Assembly (NCBI RefSeq): GCF_037126465.1
Contig: NC_088201.1
Location: 315,001-379,000, forward strand
DNA length: 64,000 bases
Direction: 5' to 3'
Source of the DNA: Ornithodoros turicata
Lineage: Eukaryota > Arthropoda > Arachnida > Ixodida > Argasidae
The notes beneath the pieces are model-generated. The model was given only the letters and a program-made list of their open reading frames with translations. It did no database searches and was not told the DNA's origin. Shown here piece by piece: positions 56,959 through 64,000 of this stretch. The position numbers and the translations under genes are program-made. Each line of letters begins with the position of its first letter. The first letter of the stretch is position 1.

Positions 56959-56994
56959 CCGTTTGAAGTCTTCATAGCAGGCCGGGTGGTAAAT
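56959..56994 (-). CDS. PCF11: PCF11-like exon, second half of zinc finger 2
   Basis: 36 bp, exactly 12 codons (IYHPACYEDFKR), from acceptor CTCTTGGGTAG to donor CGG|GTAATT. H and C of HPAC complete the second finger, as in Pcf11 (IYHP.CYED). Both edges are phase 0. Confidence 0.92.
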
Positions 56995-59900
56995 CTACCC
57001 AAGAGGGAGAGACATGTCACTTTGTCATTCAAAATGGAAATGATAAGAGGGACTTGCCTTGTCTTTGGCACGCATGGCATCACGGAAATGCCATTCTTCC
57101 TCTTCCTCCACCCAGAAGAGTTGGAATGCTTCATTGCACACTGCACAGCTCTAAACAGATATCCCAAAGAGGGAGCTCCATTAATTCCTTCTGCAAGGAC
57201 TTTGGCCACAGAGCTTGGAAAATCCATCAAATCTCAGATAACTCCATAATGCTCAGACACAGACATGCCCAGACTTTTACATTTTATCAAAAAAAAAAGC
57301 TAAACAATTTCAGCTGCCTCTGAATGGCTCAAATCAAGCCCAAAGCTAGATTAGATTCTCCCCTTCCAAAAATGATCAAATATGAAAACTGGTGGGAAAC
57401 TCACTGTGCCATCTCCCATGGCAGGCACACTCTCTACCATGTCTGGAGAATTCAGGTCTTGCACGATGCTGGCCTGCTGCTCAAAGAAGCTCCGAGCTGC
57501 ATGGCAATGGGAGATGTGTTTTCTAGTAAGTGCTAGTCAAGTACTATGGGGCAATTTTTTGTGCATCCAAAGGCACACACTAGACACACAAAACCCAGGA
57601 CTGAAGAACAGGGTGGGCCGGTTGGTGTGTGCACTCATATCAGTGGTGGCTGCCATATTGCTAGAATGGCGCAGATGCAGACTCCATGATAGGCAAGCCT
57701 GTGTGATGGGCAAGAAACAACACAAAGGCTCAAAACCAGCAAGACGTGGGAGACACAGAGAGGGAATTGAGGAGAAGTAAACCATCATGCACATCACTCA
57801 GGCTTGCCGTTTAGTATATCTGCCATATTGCCAATTGTAGGGATGAGCACTTGAAAGCAGCTGTAACAAGGGCATGCCATACCCCAAGATACCCTACCTC
57901 TTTCCTCCAGGTCTTCAATTTCCTCAAACTGAATCCAATCCTTGGAAGAGAAAGAGAGAGCAGTTGTAGGTATTCATTCACAGAGCAAACTCCACAATGA
58001 GAAACGGAAAGCGCGTTTTATGCCAACACCACCTACCTTTAAAAGAGCAAAGTAATTCTCACACTTACCAAACAGTATTTTGACACCAAAAATAAAATTA
58101 ACTTATTCACAGTTCTTTCATAAAGCCCTCGAGAAAATCAACAGAGATCAACACAGTCGACTCCCGTTTATCCGGATCTTGCCGTTCCCAGCACAAATGT
58201 CCGAATAGCGAAGGATCTGAATAAATGAAACTCGAAAGGAGATGAGTCAACAGTTGTGAAAAAACATTTGCTTATTTCGGAGGGAGGGCATAAGGAAACG
58301 TCCACCGTCATTCACGTAAAATTACCACAGATATTCAGCTCCTGTAAACTACTACCTATGTCATTAACTTAAAGAGAAATTATTCTTCCGCTCAAAGAAT
58401 GCCATTTTCTGTGCACTTGAACTTCATTACTCCTTGCATATTGCAGGTTTGCTTATCGATGGCCTAATGGTGTCAAAGGAGCGGTCAGCATGGTGGGGGA
58501 AATCTTTCAAGGTTGTAGCCCTGTTTCTGACTCAACCCACTTTGTGCTGGCCCACCTGGATAAGTGAATAAGGCACTTATCAGGTATTCTCCTCAGCAGT
58601 TCTTGGAACCTGAGAAACTGGAACCCAGATAAATGATATCTGTCCACATGTTTTTTGTCAGTATAGTGAGGGATAAGTCAAGTCTGGATAAATGAGGGTC
58701 GACTGTATTGTTCTTGTCATTAGTGTAGTTTGAAGAAAATTTGGACAAATAGAGTGAAGCAGCTGTCATATACATAATTCATTATTAAGAGATATTCAAA
58801 ACTAGTGTCGAGGTTAACTTGTTTCAAGCAACTCACGAATTTGTTCCTTTTTTAGCTACCTTTGTCAAAGTAACTTGGGGTAAGTCCCTCTCTAATGATA
58901 TGTGCCGAATGAACGTGACCCTAATTGTTGTGAATGCTAGAAATTATGCTTAGGCTGTGTATTCAGAGACTTGATCATAGCGATGGGGGCACTATGTAGC
59001 TAAATTAAATGCTACAATTGATCTACCAAATATGGCTATTCAGTGTTAGCGCAACTGTGGCTTTCGTGTTGACAGCAGGAGGGATTAGTATGCAACTTGA
59101 AACCCCAGGGAAAACTTCCTAGCATGACTATGCCACTGGTCAACTGGAAAATTGTGCTTACTGCTTTGTACTCTTTGCTGTACTGCTTTGAACCTAAGGA
59201 AGCACATCAAGGCACTGCTTCTTTCATCATAGAGCGGTATCATTTTCATGTATCAACACTTGATAGATTCAAATAGAAATTACTTGCACCATCAAGATCT
59301 AATTTGATTATGCACATTACATAGAGAAGTAACTTGGGAAGTTGAATACATTTTGTACACCCTAACTCTCAGTTGAAAAAGGGATATTACCTCCACTTCG
59401 TAAAACCACTTGCGAGAGAAGGCCTTTCGAATGCCATCCTTGCATCTGCGGTTGGTACGGAAGTGCCAGTCCAGGTGTTGGCTATACTTTTTTGACTTGT
59501 CATTTGTAAAGCGTAGCCCACACGAGGCACACTGTGCTCCAATGTACAGGGAGCTAATCACACCAGGATGTTTGCTGCAGGGAGACAAAACCATCCAAAT
59601 GGACCGTACTGGGGGGTTGTTCATCAAGTCATGGCAATTTTGACAATGCATGTTGTCTTCTAAGGCAGAGTTTTAAAGGATATGAACGTTAACATGTATT
59701 AACTTTCCACGTTTCCTCAAGTAGTCATATTTAATGGTACCATCTCTACCCATTTAACACATCTGAAACCTAAAGTTGTCTATTATTCGCGTAAGAATAT
59801 AAACATCTAATAATAATGATGATGATGACGATGACAAAAGCGTAAAATGAAGGTGAACAAAAAGCCGCAGGGTGCAACTTGACCAAGTTCACCTCCCATA

Positions 59901-62054
59901 CAGCAGTGCGGCAGCAGAAAGCAACTGGTGAACACATTAATGTAATCGCTATGCAACTGACACTAGCAAATAATAATAAAACGTAAGAAACGTAAAAAAA
60001 GACTCAAAAACACAAAGCACACTTACATTAAACACCTACTCAAAAACACAAAGCTTACACTAACGAATGGTAATAAAACGTAATTAAACCGACTCAAAAA
60101 CACAACAAGTAATCGACAATGTCACCCTTCGTATTATACACAACATCAATACCTGCATCTTCAGTCGAATTAAGAAGCACAGGAATAGTAAATTCCAACA
60201 TTTGTTTGCCATACTAATTGGGTCGAGGAATAACCCAGCCGTGGCCAAGACGAAGAGGGTAATAGTGCAGTGAGCAGGAAAGCTTAAATAATGGCAAAAA
60301 TACTTTATTTATGCTAATTGCTGCGCAATATGTTATAGACAACCTGTAGTTGTATTAGTTTCCAGATATTAATAATTCAAAAGGACTTTCTGTAGCGTGG
60401 CGGAATGGAACATCATCTAGTATAGGAAGCACTTTTTTTTGGGTGAGGAATAGGCTGCCTTGTCCACTCCCTGTGCCCCAAACCTAATGCAGATGTGATG
60501 ATTGTATTCAAGAGTTACTGTACAGGGTGCCCCAGCTAAATGCAAACAGATTTAAAAAATATATATCTAGCACTTTTTTCGAGATGAAATCAATTGCAAT
60601 ATAGCATATGCAAACTCCTAAGGCAATGTCCTAATTCACTTTCAATAATTAACTTTTTAATTATAAAAGCTACGAGGTTGTCCCAATGAGAACATCTGGT
60701 CCCTTCGGTCCCGATATTGCTGCCGTTTTCCGAACAAAAATCCGTTCGATAGATTGTCCGCAAAAAGTTCGTGAAGGAACACAACTTTTTTTTTTTGTTC
60801 ATTGCGCATCTCCAGAGACGCGTCTTCCCTTCACCCACAATGTGAGAGGGTGAAAGAGCACAGCGCCGCCTCAGTACTGAAGGGATGTTTTCATTGGGAC
60901 AACTTCATAGTTTTTATAATTAAAAAGTTAATTATTGAAAGTTAATTAGGACATTGCCTTAGGAGTTTGCTGGTGCCCTCCTAACGAGTGCCCTTGAGCA
61001 TATGCTATAATGAAATTGATTTTATCTTGAAAAAAGTTAGCTGGGACACACTGTGTATTATTCTAATGATTCCTGGAGTGAGTAACTATGTACACCTATG
61101 TAATGCACCAATAATACTTGATATTTTCAGTCTCAGTTGTTCGATATGATATGACCAGAACATCGATTCTGTAAAATACACACCACGAGTATTAACCACG
61201 GTACACACTTCAATGATGTTGTTTCCAATTTGAACATCTGAGGTCAAAATTTCACATTTATCTTTAAACAATTTAATTCTGCCCATACACTTACTTTACG
61301 TAAAAATATATTGGCTTGTGCTACCAGGGCATCACCTTCGGTACCCAACAGGAGAATACTAGTATCGTCTGTGTATATAAATTCTGCATCAGAACTCAGT
61401 TACAATGTCATTTATATAGACATTAAAAAGGAGAGGCCCCAGTATGCTCCCCCACGGTACCTCACATTCAATTTTCATATGGCTAGACATTATATTAATT
61501 ATTATGACACACTGATACCAGTATTTTAAGTACGATATCATTAATGAAAGTGCAACACCTCTAATGCTATAATGATATAATTTGTATTCTAGAATTTTAT
61601 GGTCCATAGAGTCGAAGGCCTTTTTAAAGGTCAATGAAAGCTCCTAATGTAAGATGTTTATTTTCAAAGTTATCCAACATAATTTGCTTTTCCTTAAGTA
61701 GAGCTATTTCTGTTGAGCGCACAGAAACTGAATTTTGAATCTGTAATAATCGAATGTGCATTTAGAAACGATAACAAGCGATTATGTATCACCTTTTCAA
61801 AACCTTTGGACATTATACATAAGTCATTGTGCACGTGCCGTGATGAGGATGTCCTGAACTGTGATCCACTTACGTTTTGAGCATGGTGACGTCCTGGAAG
61901 GTCAGTGGTGGAATATTTTCAAGCTCCTCTTTCATAGCACATTCTTGCAGACTCTCTTCTTTCTTGGAATTTGCTTTGAGAATGCCCACAGCCACCAGCT
62001 TGGCAAAGAGTTGTTCTACGTTCACCTCCAGTACAGTGGGAGCTCCACACACTG
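56959..62054 (-). CDS. PCF11: PCF11-like pre-mRNA cleavage factor, C-terminal exons
   Basis: Six minus-strand exons (62054-61874, 59574-59391, 57940-57898, 57496-57405, 57150-57058, 56994-56959) form one continuous protein segment. Order: a helical segment ending LTFQDVTMLK, zinc finger 1 (CASCGLRF...HLDWHF), the conserved DWIQFEEIEDLEER linker, and zinc finger 2 (CAVC...HPAC). This is the C-terminal architecture of Pcf11, a subunit of cleavage factor II. Pcf11 binds the RNA polymerase II CTD by its N-terminal domain (not in this window) and contacts Clp1 by the region between the fingers, coupling 3'-end cleavage to transcription termination in the nucleus. All exon phases join without a frameshift, so the gene is probably intact. 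Introns of 2299, 1450, 401, 254 and 63 bp carry mobile elements. The N-terminal exons are not seen, and no terminal exon or stop was identified. Confidence 0.93.
57058..57150 (-). CDS. PCF11: PCF11-like exon, first half of zinc finger 2
   Basis: 93 bp, 31 whole codons, after acceptor ATCTGTTTAG. It encodes SCAVCNEAFQLFWVEEEEEW and HFRDAMRAKDK, matching the CxxC and the W(D/V)EEEEEWH block of Pcf11 finger 2. The donor reads AAG|GCAAGT, a GC donor with otherwise perfect consensus; using it gives a 63-bp intron and keeps phase 0. A long frame in another register (57230-56955) is a shadow. Confidence 0.92.
57405..57496 (-). CDS. PCF11: PCF11-like exon between the fingers
   Basis: 92 bp from acceptor CATTGCCATGCAG to donor ACA|GTGAGT. 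It completes Ala and then encodes RSFFEQQASIVQDLNSPDMV and ESVPAMGDGT. The start corresponds to the A(K/R)S.FFE block of Pcf11; the rest is a variable linker. The exon ends on a codon boundary. Confidence 0.85.
57898..57940 (-). CDS. PCF11: PCF11-like microexon (DWIQFEEIEDLEER)
   Basis: 43 bp between acceptor TTCTCTTCCAAG and donor AGAG|GTAGGG. It encodes DWIQFEEIEDLEER plus one base, the conserved block that directly follows the first finger in Pcf11 (DWI.FEEI.DLEERAKS). Phase 0 at the start and phase 1 at the end agree with the neighbouring exons. Confidence 0.95.
58154..58705. mobile_element. pogo/Tigger-like MITE in a PCF11-like intron
   Basis: CAGTCGACTCCCGTTTATCC at the left and the complement of the right end CAGTCGACCCTCATTTATCC are inverted repeats. 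TA follows on the right; the left flank is CA, a presumed mutated TA. The same TIR family as 38952-39673. No transposase remains. Confidence 0.85.
59391..59574 (-). CDS. PCF11: PCF11-like exon with zinc finger 1
   Basis: 184 bp: one base plus 61 codons, from acceptor TCTCCCTGCAG to donor GAG|GTAATA. Residues include PGVISSLYIGAQCASCGLRF, then SQHLDWHFRTNRRCKDG and SRKWFYEVE. CxxC and HxxxH supply the zinc ligands. The match to the first Pcf11 zinc finger (CxSCGxRF, HLDWHxRxNRxxKD, RxWYY) is the strongest identification in the window. Confidence 0.95.
59575..60522. other. Intron sequence of the PCF11-like gene
   Basis: Part of the 2299-bp intron upstream of zinc finger 1. A short GAT-repeat lies near 59815-59835 (ATAATGATGATGATGACGATG). 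CTCAAAAACACAAAGC words recur near 60002-60105. Nothing coding. Confidence 0.5.
60523..61053. mobile_element. Foldback MITE, CAGGGTGTCCCAGCTAA family, copy 2
   Basis: CAGGGTGCCCCAGCTAAATG at the left and GTTAGCTGGGACACACTG at the right, with arms sharing GATGAAATCAATTGCAATAT, GTTGTCCCAATGAGAACATC and GACATTGCCT with the copy at 22.16-23.06 kb. The arms are shorter and more diverged. It lies in the PCF11-like intron. Confidence 0.85.
61086..61855 (-). pseudogene. LINE reverse transcriptase fragment (third family)
   Basis: Minus strand: SKGFEKVIHNRLLSFLNAHS near 61810, a frameshift near 61630, then KKAFDSMDHKILEYKLYHYS and GSILGPLLFNVYINDIV near 61430-61400, LLLGTEGDALVAQANIFLRK near 61330, and a WSYHIEQLRLKISSIIGAL block near 61120. 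The order fits a non-LTR reverse transcriptase, but the residues differ from the LINEs at 12 and 53 kb, so this is another family. It sits in a PCF11-like intron in the same orientation as the gene and is both 5'- and 3'-incomplete. Confidence 0.85.
61874..62054 (-). CDS. PCF11: PCF11-like exon upstream of zinc finger 1
   Basis: Minus-strand residues include GAPTVLEVNVEQLFAKLVAV and ENIPPLTFQDVTMLK. The donor AAAAC|GTAAGT fixes the 3' end at 61874 and leaves two bases of a codon. The next exon supplies the third base, giving a Thr. The 5' end is less certain: an acceptor ATGCAG|CAG gives 62054, or three bases later 62051, and the frame stays open upstream to 62124. The sequence fits the segment that precedes zinc finger 1 in animal Pcf11 proteins. 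A shadow frame on the same strand (62200-61919) was ignored. Confidence 0.8.
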
Positions 62055-62185
62055 CTGCATTGACATGCACAAAACACTTGCCCCACATGCCAAGCTGATG
62101 GATTCTCGCAGGTGAAATGTACAAATTCTAAGCTAAGAAAATGGTTCAGTCTCATCGAATCAGGTTTTATCCTACCATGTATATA

Positions 62186-62739
62186 CAGACAACCCTCCAT
62201 TTATGAACCTTGGATTTATGAATTCCCTCGAATAATGAATGGAATTTCTGGGAACCAACCAGGAGCATTTTTGCCTTCAATTTATGAACTGATCGTTTCG
62301 AGGTCAACAGGAACCTTCAAAGAGATTATTCTGTGGTCTTACGAATGACACCTGAGGACAACACTTTTTCCAGGTATTGCACCCTCGGTTCTTAACTCGT
62401 GGAAATCTGAAGAACGAACGGGTTTTCCGGAGTCACACAAGGGGGCGACCAAGTGTTCCTGACCTCAATTCATCTCACCCGGAGATAAATAAATGGAGGC
62501 TAAAAATCCCAGTCCAGTGCGAATGGCTGACATCTCTACTTTCAAAGATTGACACAGCGCAAGGCATGGTCCAAAGCGAAATTACACAACATATTACATT
62601 ATAAACACAATCCCAACTCAGAAATACTCTTCCATTTGCTCAATAGTACTCACTTAATGGAATTCTCCATTTATGAAACCCTCGATTTATTAACGATATT
62701 TCGGGAAACCGAGGGTGTTCATAAATAGTGGGTTGACTG
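62186..62739. mobile_element. pogo/Tigger-like element, third TIR type
   Basis: CAGACAACCCTCCATTTATG at the left and the complement of the right end CAGTCAACCCACTATTTATG are inverted repeats with TA on both sides. Inner words such as CATTTATGAACC and CCCTCGATTTATTAACG recur. An open frame inside (62377-62604) is not identified. Confidence 0.8.
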
Positions 62740-64000
62740 TATTTGTCCACACTTTTATTTATCAATGACAGAACATAAATGGGCACTGCTATGAAGGCTG
62801 CTCAGATTAATGTGCCTACACCATTACTATAGTGATGCCACATTTGTGTGTTTTCCAGAGCCTTCAGAAAATTAACAAGACCTGCTCCACTGTAAAGCAG
62901 ATACTTGTATTCCTAGTTAACCTTGAACCTGTTTAAATAGCTGAAATCATTTTGTTGCTTTCCCCACTTGTGTTGTTTGTCTCTAATTTATTTTGTACTT
63001 GATGGTCATCAGAATTTTCATGTAATATACCTTTGGTTTTACGCAATACAGATATTTCATTTAAAAGCTATGAGAGGAGCATTTTTCAGACCTTCCTTGC
63101 AAGAGAGTAGTAATTTAATTAGTAATAGTAACATTACTAATTACCTACAATTCATTAATCAACTTGATGAAAATGTGAGATTGGATGACTTTACAGTGGA
63201 AATAAAATATTTTTACATGGCGAGCCAACTATGAGTGACGCCACAGTCTGTGGATTAATTCTGTCCACCTGAGTGTGAGGCCCTAAAAGTGGCGAATCTA
63301 AGTAGCTTGTACCTTGCCACCTGGGCTCTACTGAGGCCGGCGGAAACATACATTTACACAATTTCTCATGTGGAACTGAGAGGTTTAGAAGCCATCAAGC
63401 AGTCCCATATAGTACATGAAACACATATGAAAACACTCATGGAAGTCCAACTAAGTTTTCTAAAAATCAGTCAAGAGCTACTACATCTAAAAAATATTAG
63501 GGAAACAAATAATTACACCAGAGCACTTTGTGACACAAAACTAGGGTGTTTGATGAAATCACTCTGTGTACACAATATACCACAAAAACAACAGGTCTGA
63601 CATATGACGGCAAGGTACAACTTGATGACCTTCCGAGAGCGACATTCAAGTTGGTTGTGTGCGTAGAATAGAAAATACTCAACCTTGAAAAGCCTTTCAA
63701 GATACTACCAACTTGAAACAAACACAAAGATGCTCAGAGGAGGAGGATCGAGGAACACAAAGTGAACACCTATTTGTAGTCACGCTTCTACAGACCCTTC
63801 ATGCCAGCACATTGTCCACTAAGGTTACCAGACATGAATGCCCAATCTTTTTCTCAGCCTTCCTGTCTCCCAAATCCCCACCCAAGCTGAGGTTCCTTTC
63901 CTGCGCTGCGACAATGAGTCCTAACTAGGACAAAAAGTCAGTCTGCAGCTGGGATAGCACGATCAGCTCATAAACGTATTCTTCACGTGCAGCCATAGAG
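62740..64000. other. No recognisable exon
   Basis: Probably intron or upstream part of the PCF11-like gene. A plus-strand frame of 103 codons (63289-63600) has no family motif. No further Pcf11 block was recognised on the minus strand. Confidence 0.35.

Noticed and set aside
56986..57323. Plus-strand frames of 87-89 codons
   Set aside because: Antisense to the PCF11-like exons, which have matching splice sites and family motifs on the minus strand.
59410..59643. Plus-strand frame of 77 codons
   Set aside because: Antisense shadow of the zinc finger 1 exon.
61919..62200. 93-codon minus-strand frame
   Set aside because: Wrong register; the neighbouring frame continues correctly into zinc finger 1 across the donor at 61874.

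Overview
The window is eukaryotic and looks like a repeat-dense arthropod genome, most probably a chelicerate and perhaps a tick. Support comes from tRNA-derived SINEs, pogo/Tigger-like, hAT-like and TTAA-type DNA elements, non-LTR and Penelope-like retroelements, TTAGG-like motifs inside one satellite, and split coding exons with GT-AG introns. The tick assignment rests on the general look of the SINEs and short interspersed repeats and is an inference. Nothing bacterial, no rRNA and no functional tRNA gene was seen.

Layout. 1-8917 is a 175-bp satellite organised in higher-order blocks of about 1934 bp. A 1371-bp TIR element with a 5-bp target duplication interrupts its right edge (8918-10288). 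10.5-21.3 kb holds scattered foldbacks, a truncated LINE, SINEs and one possible orphan exon. 21.4-28.4 kb is a nested region: inverted arms enclose a Penelope-type foldback (itself carrying a SINE and a foldback MITE) and about 31 copies of a 150-156-bp satellite whose monomer can fold on itself. 28.5-31.6 kb contains a second Penelope-type foldback and a decayed Penelope-like reverse transcriptase/GIY-YIG element split by a 1454-bp hAT-like insertion. 32-51 kb is a mosaic of nested inverted-repeat elements, pogo-like and hAT remnants, and a 107-bp minisatellite. 51.3-55.1 kb is a foldback split by a 2.4-kb 5'-truncated EN-RT LINE.

The one confident host gene is on the minus strand from about 62.05 to 56.96 kb. 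Six exons encode the C-terminal part of a PCF11-like pre-mRNA cleavage factor, including both zinc fingers. Exon phases agree across all junctions, and one short intron appears to use a GC donor. Its introns contain a pogo-like MITE, a foldback MITE and a LINE fragment. Upstream exons lie outside the recognised part of the window, and no terminal exon was identified.

The most interesting recurring structure is a set of three short foldbacks (21.5-23.2, 28.5-28.8 and 36.5-37.0 kb). Each consists of two head-to-head copies of a Penelope-LTR-like sequence carrying a hammerhead-ribozyme-like core (CTGANGA, stem, GAAA), and each is flanked by a 13-16-bp direct repeat. A single extra motif copy occurs near 16.7 kb.
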